A stretch of 64,000 nt of DNA, from contig ML769389.1 in the NCBI GenBank assembly GCA_009733575.1, positions 310,001 through 374,000 of the forward strand, written 5' to 3'. Both the position numbers and the translations under genes were made by a program. Positions 25,844 through 37,290 of the stretch are shown here, in pieces. The number at the start of each line of letters is the position of its first letter. The first letter of the stretch is position 1. Under the pieces are notes generated by a model. The model had not been told where the DNA came from, did not search any database, and was given only the letters and a program-made list of their open reading frames with translations. The stretch is from Gymnopus androsaceus JB14. Lineage: Eukaryota; Basidiomycota; Agaricomycetes; Agaricales; Omphalotaceae.

Positions 25844-27697
25844 TCAAGATGAATTTGAAGCACGGTGCTGAATTCCTACAAAACAATATTCTGGCCTTCG
25901 AACGAACCCCTCCTTTATGTTCATCTGAGAAGTATCTTCAGTGTCAATCAGGGACATATGGTAGACGTCTTTCATACCTGGTCGTCAGGATGTTTTAGGG
26001 CAAAATTAAACCGACGGAATAGCGAGGCTATCGTTATACGGAGCTGCATTAGAGCGAGAAGACGACCCGCGCAAGACCTACAATTTCAACAACCATTAGA
26101 CGTCAGCATGGATATAAACTCGCTTAGAATTACAGCCGACGAACCTGGGGCCAATTGAAAAAGAGAGGAGATTGCTTTCAAGTTTAGACGCGTCACCTTG
26201 TAGCCACCGTTCAGGCAGAAATAGATCTGGTTCATCACCCCATATCGCCTCACAACGATGAATCGTAAAGCTCGGCACGCTCACTACAGTCCCCGCTCGA
26301 AAATACACCCCACATGCAACAAGCCCGCCGGGAGGAATGACACGGGGGAGTCCTTGTCCTATTGCGGGGTATAATCGCAAGCCTTCGTTAATGCAAGCGT
26401 TCAGGTAAGGAAGACTATCGAGGGCATCGGCAGTTTCGAGACTTGTGTCGTCCAATTCTCGCTGCAGTCGTGCTTGACATTGTGGGTTTTGCGCGATTGA
26501 GTAAATGATTGCACAAAGGGAGCTATAAGACAGCGTTAGTGATTCTTTATATTTAAATTTCTCAAGCGACTTACGTCGAAGTTGTATGAGTTCCACCGAG
26601 AAGAAGTGTGGCCGCTTCCACTGTTAATTCTTCTCGACCTAGCGGGAGATCCTGGGGACCATATGAGGAATTGCTGACAGACAAAAAGACCAACTAAACA
26701 CACATTTTCGTCTTTGGCTGTCCGAATCTTGTTCAGGAGATCATCCCTATCTTCACTGCCGGCGAGACGCTTTGCAATGGCCATGGCCGTAAGTCTATTG
26801 AAGGCTTGAAATCTTCGATTTTTCTCTCTATACCAAGGCAGTAAGCGGGCCACAGGACGCCAATGAGCAGGCAAAACGCCCATGTGTGCACTATGAGCAC
26901 TTCGATCCTCCAGAATTTTCGCTGCAGGAAATTCGGTGAAGGCCGTGGTGATACCGCTCCCATATAACGCCATGGTCGCATTAAGATCTTGGGCAACGGG
27001 TGCAGTATCTTTTCCGGCAGCGAGCATTCCAAAAGGCGTACCAAATACGAGGTCCCCGATAGTGTCAAAAATGAGGTAATTCATCCCTAAATATATTAGC
27101 ATAGTGAGCAGATAAATTTCCAAGAACACAAAGGAAACTTACACGCAAGACAATCGAACCATTCATCGGTGTCTTCGAACAGTGCACCCAAACGGTCTAC
27201 TAGATAACACACATGATGCTGGACAATCGTTTCAAATTGAGCGATGCTTTCTGTAGTCAAAGCCTGTGCGAGCATTTTGCGTTTTCGCGCATGAACCTTT
27301 CGAGACCTGGTAGTAAACGTTCCGGGAACGATAGATAAGAAACCGTCGTAGAATTCAGATTTCAGTGGACCATTTCTATGGGCGTAGATGTCTTTGATTG
27401 CTTTTGGATCGGCTATCGAAATGTGATTGGGAGCGATACGGACTATGGGACCTAGTATTGGGATGTAAGTACCCAGTTGGAGAGAAACAATATGTACCAA
27501 CCAAGCTTTCTATGCAACTCATGGATGATTTCAGAGCGATGGCCACGGAAAGCAACCCAGCCAAGCCAAAAGTCAGATAACTTTGCCAAAAGAGGACCAG
27601 GATATGAACGAATTCCATATGCATCGATGATCCATGGAATGAAGTGAAATAAGACAATTGCTAGGAAGAAAGTATACAGTGCGATTGAAAAGTCCAT
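25844..27697 (-). CDS. Cytochrome P450 monooxygenase
   Basis: Microsomal heme-thiolate monooxygenase of the fungal CYP type; substrate unknown. An N-terminal membrane anchor is followed by a Pro-rich hinge (MDFSIALYTFFLAIVLF, then YPGPLLAKL). Spliced exons give KLGPIVRIAPNHISIADPKA, the I-helix GGTHTTST with its oxygen-binding Thr (26590-26630), the ExxR helix NEGLRLYP, the FLPERWL meander, and the heme loop FSIGPRSCAGR. The heme Cys is reached only after splicing out an intron that starts GTTCGTCGG near 26147 and ends TTGTAG near 26085. The last exon ends VGIQHRASNSS at 25844. All junctions I checked keep frame. It lies tail-to-head with the glucoamylase. Confidence 0.9.
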
Positions 27698-28003
27698 GGT
27701 CTCGGTAGAAAAGGGTGTTGAGGGATGCTGACGAGGAAGTCATCAAGTACCAGTTTACGGGAGCGAGAAGACGCAAGTATGTAATTGCTCAGGAGCTAGT
27801 CTGAATGCATGACCATCTTGCTGGCCTTTTATTACCATAACTCGGAGTGCCACATCTTGTGATTTCTTGGCTACACGAGCGTTCATGGAGGCAAGAGAGA
27901 AAATAGAACCCAAGACGCGCCAGCGCCTAGGCCCTATATACGTCAGAGTGAATGATGGCGGAATGAATCGGGTTTCCGTTGAACGGTTCTCACTCTGAAC
28001 TTC

Positions 28004-28964
28004 ATGTCATCTCGAGCTCCCCGACAGCTTTTCGCTGCATCCTTACGCGCTTCTGCGCGCTCTTCTAAATCTAATGTCTCTCAGTGTCTGCGCGCATCGC
28101 GTCGCACCATGAGCTCCGCTGCTGAAACAGCGAAGAAAAGCTCTGACATGCCATGGATTGTTCGTGTGCTATGCGTTTTGTTTTCCGTCTTTAGTTGCTC
28201 ACTGTACTGCCTTTTATCCATGCTTAGATTGGCTCTGCTGTTGTTTTTGGTCCTGCTGTAAGTAGCCTTCGTTAAAGTATACCAATCCACTGACAGGGCT
28301 CTTTCGATTGGTTTTGCTACACTAGTTCCTTTACTTGCTTTCGCCTGCTTATAATGACTCTCGCGGAAAACACGAAAAACACGATGAGAAGGGCCATGGA
28401 GACAAGGGCCACGGAGACAAGAAGCCCATGCCAATGAAGGACAGCGAAGGTACTGAGGCTGACGTAGCAGATTCTGTGAATAAGGCTGAGGTATGTATCG
28501 GCGTCTCTCTCCACAAATTGTACTTACCTAGTTCTAGGCTGAGGATGTCCCAAAATCCGACTCGGTAAGCCGCAATCTGACTTTGCATTAAACCATTCCA
28601 TCATACTTCTTCACTTCAGGCTGACAAGGAAGACAAGCCCGAGGAAAAGACTCAAGCCCCAGTTACCGTGTGTACTTTTCTTCTTCCTTCAACACAGTGT
28701 CCATACCCATATCTGCTTTTCTAGCCCCCTGATCAAGCAAAGAAAGATCCCGAGCCAGTTCCCAAAGACCCCGCAGGTTCCAAAGACGAAGGTGGTCCTA
28801 CTGAGCAAGGCCAAGTCCGTGACAAAGCTGCTGCAAGTCTTGTCCTTCATATTCAAAAAAGATCGATACTTATGGTATTGCCTTTCTAGCAACCCAATGC
28901 GGAGTCACCCAAGAGCGTAGATGAGAAGGTCGAGAAGGAGAAGAAAAGCGACGAGTCCTCGTAA
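28004..28964 (+). CDS. Small membrane protein, probably mitochondrial
   Basis: Unnamed conserved-looking protein. Exon 1 encodes an Arg/Ser/Ala-rich N-terminus without acids for the first 40 residues (MSSRAPRQLFAASLRAS), typical of a mitochondrial presequence. Short exons then add one hydrophobic helix (IGSAVVFGPAFLYLLSPA) followed by a charged His/Lys/Glu/Asp-rich tail (KHEKHDEKGH, KEDKPEEKTQ) ending VEKEKKSDESS at 28964. About six introns of 50-70 bp separate short exons, all GT-AG. This presequence-helix-acidic tail layout fits an inner-membrane protein with a soluble tail; the function is not known to me. Confidence 0.65.
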
Positions 28965-29604
28965 ACATATGACATATAGTTACGATTCCCGTCGCTTCAA
29001 GCGGTTCGTCAATGGAACCAATCTAACTATCTCATGGATTTAGCCTATGGCCAGTAAATCTGACGACGAACAAGGAGCTATAGATTGAGATCTAGACTAG
29101 CCTATGGGAGAATATTTTGCTTCAGCTTTCAAACAGCTGGCATGACAGTTTATAGAGTCGCTTACATCCGCTTTTGAAGACGAGCATCATTGTGAAGGCG
29201 GCTGTTAACGATGACAGCCTTGCTCCTTTCGCGAAACTTTCCATACTGAAGTTGACCTAAAACTACAAAGTCCGGCTAAGTATTAACGACAGCTGGCAAG
29301 AAGCTCTAGCGGGTTGAACCACGGTAAGAAGAAGAGAGGTGAGGTTGCACTCCTTTACTTGTTCTACAAAAAGCTTCAACAAAGAACCTTTCAGTCTGGT
29401 GCAGCCTGAGAGTAGAATCTAGTATTCTTGAACATCACAATCGACAGCGGACGAGAACGATAATCGGTAGGTAGGTGAAATCCATTGTGCAAGGTCTGCG
29501 ACCTTGCGAACCGTCTACTATAGAGAATTAAATAAGCGCGGGCTTCCAACCAACCAAAATCGATACTGCAACAAGCGCTCTGCTTTCCCCGGACTATTTC
29601 TCAG
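28965..29604. other. Intergenic
   Basis: No gene recognised in 640 bp between the small membrane protein and F-box copy D. Confidence 0.45.
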
Positions 29605-31320
29605 GTGAGTTTGAATCGTTATTTGGAAGGACATGCTCTAGCTGAACTGGATTTATCGCAGGATCGTACACTGCAATCAACGCAGTCCATCGACCAATTC
29701 CCCACCGCAATTTTGTCCCTGATTCGAATTCGCAAGCAATACCGTTTTCTTTGGCGCTCGAATTACCTACTTGTGGTCTCGTCTGAGACTTGAACGTTCC
29801 GGCGAACCCACGGTGTCAGATGTGTACGTGGCTGCTCTAAAGCTCTACTTGGAGGGCTCCGCCCAAGCCCCACTATTTCTTGATATTTTTATCGACCTGC
29901 CGGACAACGACTATCATTTTGATAACCCTCTTGCACTGGTCCTCCTCCAACAACACACCCGGCGTTGGAAAACCCTCCGATGTATTACAGATCTCAGGAT
30001 ATCACTTTCCTCCAATTCTTGAGGATTTTAACTGTTGGATTGGCTCAGCGTGTATACGAGGATGATACCGTTTTTCACTGTTTTGAGGCTGCTCCGAACC
30101 TTCACACCGTAACCAGTCTCAAATGCAGAACCTCACCGAAGGCAGACCTCTTGTCCAAACTACCCCCAGACCAGCTTACCGTTCTGAACATTACTCTACC
30201 ATATTGGGCATTGGACGATCTCCGAGATCTGTGCAAAATAACCACTTTGAAACTTGACCTTTGCGGACATCATAATGATCAACCTCAGCTATCTCCATTA
30301 TTGTTGGCTGCGCTCATGTCATTTACTTTAACTCTTTACCCTCGCAGGACCGAACATACTGAAGATTTTCTGCATCATTTGCTTCCCATCTTTACATTCC
30401 CTTCCTTGAGCCAGTTCGTGATTCGTCGTGCGAATGATTATAGAGGGGAGCTCGCCTGGTCAGCGAACGCCTTTGGTGCATTCATATCGAGATCATTCTG
30501 CATCTTGACAACACTTTCTATCAGTGGCATTCCCATTTCAGATTTAGAGTTTATCGATGTCGTTCGTCTTCTGCCATCCCTCTGCTTTGATAAATTCCCC
30601 ATGGGGCAGAAGATGAAGGGGAAGAAGAAGAAGAAGAAGAGCCCAATAACCTCCCTGTTCCTCTCGAGTCTCACACCGCACAAATCCGAGTTCGAGTCCG
30701 GTTCTATCCTTGTTCCCAATTTGCGCTCTCTTTCGATAAAAGTCAAAGACACCTTGTTCGATGATGAGGCGTTTGTCAACATGGTTTCATTTCGCTGGCT
30801 TCCGGATCTCTCAAGGACCCCAGAATCTCCTATGGAACCTCCCTCGAAATAGCGTCATTTAGGACCACATTTGAGCAAAATCCCTCTCCAAATATAGCGT
30901 CAATCGAGGTGTAAAATCATAGTCCTTGTCCGCCATAGCGTCATTTGAGCCGGCGCATCAGCGCTGAACCGAAAATTTTGACTATGGTACCAGAACAAAG
31001 CATCAGCGTTCAACTTTTAATATGTACAGATAAAATTTATTAGCTACTACGAGCCATGTAGATGTACGTAGAGCTGGTTGGCCAATTTTTTGGAATTTTT
31101 TTGAAAAATTTCTGTGCTTTTTTTTCGATTCACGTGATGATCCTTGTCCGAAATAGCGTCTTTTAGCCCGAAATCATAGCGTCATTTAGGGCCTCTGGCC
31201 GAGGGAGGTTCCATAGGAGATTCTGGGGTCCTATCTCTCATATACAGCTAGCATCGGGGCTGTTTCATTGAGGTCAGTGGTACTTCGATTACGTGGACGA
31301 GGATATCTACTGGCGGACCT
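29605..31320 (+). pseudogene. F-box-like paralog D, deleted and MITE-split
   Basis: Sister of copy C. The start is degraded; the match begins around 29670 (SIDQFPTAILSLIRIR). About 90 bases of the F-box-to-CTKWRS block are deleted, with frame changes near 29790 and 30020. A long open segment (29965-30852) carries the LRR-like body up to FRWLPDLS. There the coding sequence is interrupted by a 419-bp element (30814-31232). On the far side it resumes as YTASIGAVSLRSVVLRLRG, matching copy C, and fades by about 31320. Lesions are thus a deletion, indels and a transposon. Confidence 0.85.
30814..31232. mobile_element. 419-bp MITE with 33-bp perfect TIRs, 8-bp TSD
   Basis: Left terminus 30814-30846 and right terminus 31200-31232 are perfect 33-bp inverted repeats beginning AGGACCCCAGAATCTCC. 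The flanks are identical 8-bp duplications ATCTCTCA (30806-30813 and 31233-31240), and removing the element plus one duplication restores homology to F-box copy C. It has no coding capacity. Inside are five same-orientation copies of a motif near TAGCGTCATTT. The 8-bp duplication is compatible with hAT-type transposition, but the termini do not let me assign a superfamily. Confidence 0.92.
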
Positions 31321-31526
31321 TGGGAACGATTTAGATTTAGTGCGATATTAATATCGGTCAAAAGTAGTCGTGTATAAGCGAGTACATGTTATATATTAGC
31401 GCCTCCTTACATACATAGGTCTGCTATGCAACTATATCTGAGCTATTACTAGTACTAGAGTCTAGGAGTCGGTTGCTCTTGAGAGACTGAAAGAAACTGA
31501 AAGAAACTGAACTGAAAGAGACAATA

Positions 31527-33323
31527 ATGAAGCCGCGGCGCCGGATTTGCCGCGCTGTCTTTCCTTCCACCATCTCGTTTTCCTTGTTGCTCAGACCAAG
31601 CAAGACTGAAGTTCGTACTAATCACAAGAAATTACGCATCCAGGTTTGCCAAAACTGTTTTATAGGTTATTTGGGAAAAATCATGACCGACGAATCGCGT
31701 ACTACCTTGTGCTCGAAATGCAGAAATCCGTTCATGCTCAAACCACGAGTAAACTCGGACGGTCCTTCGAATTCTGTGCTCAGTCCTCACGAAATGCGTG
31801 AACTGATTCTTCTCTCCGAGAAAGACTTCGACGACTATGACGCCGAGATTGCTCGTCTTCAGTCCCAACTTATCTCTGTTCGGGAACAGAGAAAGCGACT
31901 GGACGATTACAATACGCAGCTCCGGTCGCTTCTTTCATCTTTTCGAGAAATTCCTAATGAAATCTTATGCATTATATTCGAGTGGGCATGTACAGATAAC
32001 TTGTTACAAGAATACCCTTGGCCATTGGACAGCGAACCACCAACCCAATTGTCCTTACCTTTCATTGCCTACCTTCCAGCTCTTGCTATCAGTGCTGTAT
32101 GCACTCGATGGCGCTCTCTGGCTCTGTCTTCACCGGGAATATGGTCTCAATTCAGGCTAGAGATATCCCCCATAGCCTCTAAGGCGGAAACGATGTCAAA
32201 TGCACGGAGTGGGTTTATATCTACTCTCCAGCTCTACCTGGATCGCTCGGCCAATTCGCCCCTCATGATTGATCTACAAACGCCAACGGGTGCGCGGAAT
32301 GATCAGAGTAAACCCTCTGTATTGGGCCTCCTTCTCGATCACAGTAGCCGTTGGAAGACATTCAGCTATACTGGCGATTATGCCTTGGAAAAGTGTGGTC
32401 TCTCTTCCTTTCCTGTCCTTGAGGACCTCATTCTGAAAGGCTCTGGTGATAACATTCGAAAGGCAGACCTTGACTGCTTTGAGCATGCGCCAAAGCTCCG
32501 CGGTGTCAGGACAGATTTCTTTAAAAAATACTCTGTCCTACCCTGGAATCAGCTTGCTTCTTTGGATGTTCGGGCACCTAGAGGAGAGCAAATGGATCTT
32601 CTTCGCCGATGCTCTTGTCTGACTGCTTTAAAATTACGGAGTTTCTGGTCAAAATCTAGGCCAAGCAGCGTATCATTGGCTACATTGAAGTCATTCACTA
32701 TCGTAAACTCTGTTGACAAACCCAAAACCGAGTTACTGGAAACCATATTATTTAGCTTTACGCTCCCTTCTTTGGGAGAACTCATCATTTATTCAGAAGA
32801 TAGATCTGCCGCGAACCGAGTCATCTGGCCGTCGGATACCTTTAGTGCATTCATATCGAGATCGTCTTGCACATTGACAACTTTCTCTCTCAGCAGCGTT
32901 ACGATTTCGGATTTGGATCTCATCGCTTCTCTCAATCATCTACCTTCCCTCATCAATTTCTCCGTCGATGGCTTGATGAATCCAGAAGGCGGAAGCCCTT
33001 TAACCTCCTATTTCCTCTCGAGTCTCACTTTGCATGATTCTGGCTCTCTTCTCCTCCCAAAGTTGCGTTTCCTTTCTATAAAATTTCATGACACCTCCTT
33101 CGACGACGCTGCATTCGTCAGAATGGTCTCATCCCGTTGGCTACCTGATCCCGCATATGCAGCCGCCATCGGGATGGATTGCTTGAGGTCGGTGGTGCTT
33201 TACTTTGGGCAACGGGGAGTAGAGGAAGATGCTTACAGACCGCTGTATGATTTGGATAGGATGGGAATGCAGGTGGTTATCATTGGAAGTGGGTCGAATG
33301 TTATCAAGATACAGGGCTCTTGA
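31527..33323 (+). CDS. F-box-like/LRR paralog E, intact
   Basis: Fully open 598-residue member of the family and the best reference in the window, together with H. Order of features: a basic N-terminus, an ATG at 31683 likely equivalent to that of copy B, a CSKCRNP cysteine motif, a coiled segment (DYDAEIARLQSQLISV), F-box-like FREIPNEILCIIFEWAC at about residue 145, CTRWRSLALSSPGIW at about 195, then leucine-rich repeats and the C-terminal signature FDDAAFVRMVSSRWLP with VVIIGSG. It presumably docks to Skp1 in an SCF ligase; the substrate is unknown. The sequence downstream (33340-33580) is homologous to flank of copy B on the opposite strand. Confidence 0.85.
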   Translation: MKPRRRICRAVFPSTISFSLLLRPSKTEVRTNHKKLRIQVCQNCFIGYLGKIMTDESRTTLCSKCRNPFMLKPRVNSDGPSNSVLSPHEMRELILLSEKDFDDYDAEIARLQSQLISVREQRKRLDDYNTQLRSLLSSFREIPNEILCIIFEWACTDNLLQEYPWPLDSEPPTQLSLPFIAYLPALAISAVCTRWRSLALSSPGIWSQFRLEISPIASKAETMSNARSGFISTLQLYLDRSANSPLMIDLQTPTGARNDQSKPSVLGLLLDHSSRWKTFSYTGDYALEKCGLSSFPVLEDLILKGSGDNIRKADLDCFEHAPKLRGVRTDFFKKYSVLPWNQLASLDVRAPRGEQMDLLRRCSCLTALKLRSFWSKSRPSSVSLATLKSFTIVNSVDKPKTELLETILFSFTLPSLGELIIYSEDRSAANRVIWPSDTFSAFISRSSCTLTTFSLSSVTISDLDLIASLNHLPSLINFSVDGLMNPEGGSPLTSYFLSSLTLHDSGSLLLPKLRFLSIKFHDTSFDDAAFVRMVSSRWLPDPAYAAAIGMDCLRSVVLYFGQRGVEEDAYRPLYDLDRMGMQVVIIGSGSNVIKIQGS

Positions 33324-33737
33324 GCTCGCGCTATAGTACGCGGTTTGGAATCTGGATTCGGTCAATACAGTGTACTCCTACGTCACATACTGGCTAAGTT
33401 TGGTATACGATCGCTACAGTGCTTGTACCTTATGCAAATACAAACCAAGAGCTTCAACGCTGATACTTTCGGTTGGGATTGCAGAGGAGCGGACGAATCA
33501 CCAGTTTCTTTGACGTTGCCATTAGTGGCTTTTTATATATGTTTGAGTTTATCTATAATTTTTGAAGCATCTTGTGATACAACCAAGTATATTTGAACTT
33601 AGGCTAGTAGCGCATCGATTAATGAGTGGGTTAGTGATTTTGAGGGCGCACGACGCCGATCATGAGTGTCCGGGTCGGATAAGAGGACGGCACTCTTTCC
33701 TGGACGGCGGAACGGGGCTACTAGAACGTACAATTCT
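33324..33737. other. Duplicated 3' flank of F-box E
   Basis: No gene. About 33340-33580 matches 6830-7035 in inverted orientation, showing that the E/B duplication extends beyond the coding region. Confidence 0.6.
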
Positions 33738-34300
33738 TCATACTGTGCCCTCCATTTTCTTTTTCGCATGCATCTCCGCCTTCTTGGTCCTCTCTTCGAT
33801 TTCTTCAATGTCTGGGTCAGGAGGACATCTTCTACCTGGATATCTCTTTGCAAACGGCCAATCATCTTCCCAAGGATCTGGAATCGTGATCCATTCACCA
33901 AGCAGTAGCCCATCTTCCTTGCATCTAGCAAACAATTCTTTATCCTCATCCCTCATAGACAATGGATCAAATTTCTTCCACGTTTCTGTGCTGGTTCGGT
34001 AGAGACGCGAAATAAGGAAACAGACACTGTCTCCACAGTTATCGGGAGTCATCTAATAGAAATACAGATTGAATGCAACAGCGAGAGAAGCAAAGAACGA
34101 ACCTTTGGGTAGGCAAAAAAATCGGCTTGAATGCGCTTAAAAGGAAGAGGAAGCCCCGCTTCATTGCGATGGTCCCAAAACGCAATGACTTGAGAGCGGA
34201 CATGTCCATCCATGATTTCGGGATCGAAGAAATCGGCATGCGCGTTGAACCACTTGAGAGCATCTTCATGGGAGATTATCCAACCACCGGCTTTCAGCAT
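33738..34300 (-). CDS. Hypothetical two-exon protein
   Basis: Not recognised. ATG 34300 opens MLKAGGWIISHEDALKWF; a GTTCGT...TATTAG intron near 34055-34103 joins in phase 0 to MTPDNCGDSVCFLISRLY. The product is about 168 residues, mixed charged and aromatic, ending in a Lys/Glu-rich helix (EEIEERTKKAEMHAKKK) at 33738. No signal peptide or membrane segment. It lies divergent from the RanGAP gene. Confidence 0.6.
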
Positions 34301-34422
34301 CGTTGTGTGAGTCGTTGTAAAGTCTTGTTTTACCGTCTTCGATTTTCGATTTAATGAGTGGGTGAGTGATTTTACGACGGGTCCCGAGTGGATTAGGTGA
34401 GCGCCTAGAGGAAGTTTATAAT

Positions 34423-34435
34423 TTTGGCGCCCAAA
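34423..34435. promoter_or_regulatory. E2F/MBF-like site upstream of rna1
   Basis: TTTGGCGCCCAAA, a near-palindrome with a GGCGCC core, lies 83 bp before the rna1 start codon. It resembles E2F/MBF cell-cycle boxes; this is a resemblance only. Confidence 0.35.
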
Positions 34436-34517
34436 CCTTTTCTAAATCTTTATACTTCGATTGCGCCGAAACTTTTTCTCTTGATCTCTCTTGATCCTCA
34501 GTTCAACTGCTTCTATT

Positions 34518-35788
34518 ATGACCGCCATTTCATCTAACGGAACAACCTTCTCTGTCGCTGGCAGAGGTTTAAAGTTAAACAGCCGAGAAGACATCGCGCC
34601 ATTGCTGGCCGACCTCGATCCAACAAAGATAGAGGAGGTGCACTTTGGTGGCAACACCATCGGCGTAGACGCGTCGTTAGCTCTTGCAGAGTGGCTTCAG
34701 AAAGCCTCTAATATCAAGGTATGTCTTGCTATTCCTTATTCCACGCAGATCCTGGATAATGAATCATCGCGCCTCAGATCGCCGATTTTGCGGATATCTT
34801 CACTGGACGGTTAATTTCCGAGATTCCCCAGGCTTTGACTGCCATCTGCGATGCTCTCATCGACAAGACATCCCTCCTGGAACTCAATTTATCTGATAAC
34901 GCCTTTGGGGGTCGAAGTGTAGATCCTATAGTTCCGTTTCTGACCAAGAATCGAAGCTTTCAAGTGTTGAAGCTTAACAACAACGGTCTTGGTCCGGCTG
35001 GAGGGCAGGTGCTGGCCAATGCTCTTCTAGAGTCTGCAAATCTCAGTAAAGCGGAAGGAAAGACGTCCAACCTCCGCACTTTTATCTGTGGTCGCAATCG
35101 TCTCGAGGACGGCTCCGCGTCTGCTTGGGCCGATGCCTTTGCAGCTCACGCAGGTCTAATCGAGGTCCGTATGCCGCAGAATGGGATCCGAATGGATGGT
35201 ATAACATCACTGGCTGCTGGATTAGCCAAGAACCCGAATCTGCAGTACATCGATCTGCAGGATAACACGTTCACGTTTGAAGGTGCATTGACTGGAGTGG
35301 CGGCTTGGGCCAACTCCCTTAGGGCATGGCCGGAATTACACACTCTGAACCTCTCCGATTGTTTCCTCTCTGCGAATGGAGAGGTACCAGAGCTGGTCAG
35401 CACTCTGGCAGAGGGATCGAATCCGAAACTGCGATCTCTCCAGCTACAGAACAACAACCTGGAAGGAGAGACGTCGCAGCTGCTCGCCGAGAATATCATG
35501 GAAAATATGCGGGGATTGAAGTCTTTGGAATTGCAGTGGAACGATTTTGAGGAGGATGACGAGAATATGAATACGTTGAAAATTAGCCTGAAGCAGAGAG
35601 GAGGAAAACTGTTCGTTACCGATGAAGATGAAGAGGAGGAGGAGGATGAAGAGAAGGAGATCGAGGAACGAGCAGAACAAGAGGCCAAGCTCGAGATGGA
35701 TCTGGAGGATAAGGCGTTCAAGGGCAAGACTGAAAAGGATGAGGCAGACGAGCTCGCTGATCTTATGTCGACTGTCAAGATTCAGTAG
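34518..35788 (+). CDS. rna1: Ran GTPase-activating protein (RanGAP)
   Basis: Activates GTP hydrolysis by Ran and so sustains the nucleocytoplasmic RanGTP gradient; in fungi it is cytoplasmic. Exons 34518-34718 and 34778-35788 (intron GTATGT to CTCAG) give about 403 residues. The body is a leucine-rich repeat solenoid with RNI-type units (LLELNLSDNAFGG, VLKLNNNGLGPAGG, LRTFICGRNRLEDGS, IEVRMPQNGIRMDG, LQYIDLQDNTF). The Arg in ICGRNRL corresponds to the catalytic-region arginine of RanGAPs. The C-terminus is strongly acidic (DEDEEEEEDEEKEIEE), as in Rna1. Intact. Confidence 0.95.
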
Positions 35789-35948
35789 TGGGCCGTTGGT
35801 TCGTTACTTTATATACCCTATATTTTGTTCATTCACCAATGGTTTTATGTAGTGTCCGAGGATACATGGGAAGATAGATATCTATAATACACCCTGAATA
35901 TATATTTCGTCAAGATTTAAAGTAGATTTGGATCTTATATCGTAGTCT

Positions 35949-37199
35949 TCATGGTTTATGAACTATCCATCGCCCCTCCACGCCCTCCTTTGGCCGAATA
36001 TGACCAGCTATCTTCTTTTCCTCGAGCCAATCATCAAGAGAAATGTCGGTGGTATCTCCCATCGTTAAAGCGAGCGAACGAATCAACCAGTCCCTCGTTC
36101 CCGAGTTTGCGTCACAAGCCAACTCCCTGTATGAAGCACGGATGACGGTCCACGCAGAAAGGCGAACCTTGATTCGCAGCACATCAACTACATGGACGAA
36201 CGCTTTGCGTACGAGTTCGTTTGGAGTTGAATTTGGCGAAATCGATAACCCGCTGAACTGAGCTGACAGTGATTCCGAAGAAGGATTTCCCAAGAACGAG
36301 GCAAAAGACGCCGGTCGGGTCAGTTTCTCGAGTTTGGAGAAATTATGCGTCCAGAGAGATGAGGAGAGGCTCGAGATCCAGCGATATGCTTCTGGAGACT
36401 TTTCCAATAGATACCCTGAAATGGAGTGAATCGACTGACGATACAAACTTTGCGAGGGGTAACCGATGACGAGTTGGTGAATGAGAGCAATGAGGATAGG
36501 GCAAAGAGAGCGAGCCTGAGGAGGAGCCGAATGGTTCGATGAGTCTGAAGAGTGTGATAAGAAGTACGGCAAGATAGAACTGAGTTGCCTCGGACTGTCA
36601 AATAATGTAGCACAAGTAGAGGGAGGTTTCGTAGACTGGATGGAGAGACTAAGCTGCGCGGCAAACTAAAAGTATACTGATATCCAACCTTCAAAGGAAA
36701 AGTCATCATTTCTCTGCGAAGAGACTATGCCTTCTCTGAGCTTTCCTGCGAACAAGTGAGACTGCTGCCTGCTATCCAATGTGAACATGAACTCACGAAG
36801 CAAGATCAGCAAATTTTCCTGAATTTCTCGCGTTTCTTGCTTCCTTCTCTCATCAGAGCTCGGAGGGCGACTCCATAAGGATTCCAACTAGAACAAGCAA
36901 TCAATCAGTGTTCCAAGGAAATCGCGAAGCATAAGTACTTTGCCCTGAATGAACGCTCGATATTCTTCCTGAGTTTTGAAATCTTTTAATCTGCAGAGCT
37001 GGATCTGTATTCAAAAAAACATCTACTTGGGTTTGCTAGAATCACTCACTCGTCGCCGTCCGATCTGCTAACAGAAGCAATGTTTTCGAAGCGCCGATTT
37101 TCTGTACTCCGAAGCAGAGCTGCCTCTGCCTCGAGAAGACCAAGAAGATCTTCCCCTAGATCCTCGGCCCCGTTCGTAAAAATTGCCTGCTTTCCTCAT
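35949..37199 (-). CDS. SAC3/GANP-like domain protein
   Basis: Probable SAC3/GANP/PSMD8-type helical protein, a family acting in mRNA export, centrosome or proteasome scaffolds. ATG 37199 begins an Arg-Gly-Ser-rich stretch (FYERGRGSRGRSSW); further exons carry LKDFKTQEEYRAFIQGK, LESLWSRPPSSDERR and KLREGIVSSQRNDD. The long last exon (from about 36570) has the helical repeats and a winged-helix-like end (LVRKAFVHVVDVLRIKVRLS, then SLDDWLEEKKIAGHIR, then GRWIVHKP). The order and the final basic winged-helix strand fit the SAC3/GANP fold; the assignment is by pattern, not by one diagnostic motif. It is divergent from the DUF3605 gene, with 91 bp between starts. Confidence 0.55.
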
Positions 37200-37290
37200 T
37201 GTGGTTTGGAACAAGATGAATTCAAGCGCTCATGCTCAGCGCTTATTGATATTTCTTCTTTCGCTTTTCGACTCGTTACTGCTTTAGAAT

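Noticed and set aside
35622..35852. Lys/Arg-rich reading frame at the end of rna1.
   Set aside because: Out-of-frame shadow of the acidic C-terminus of RanGAP.
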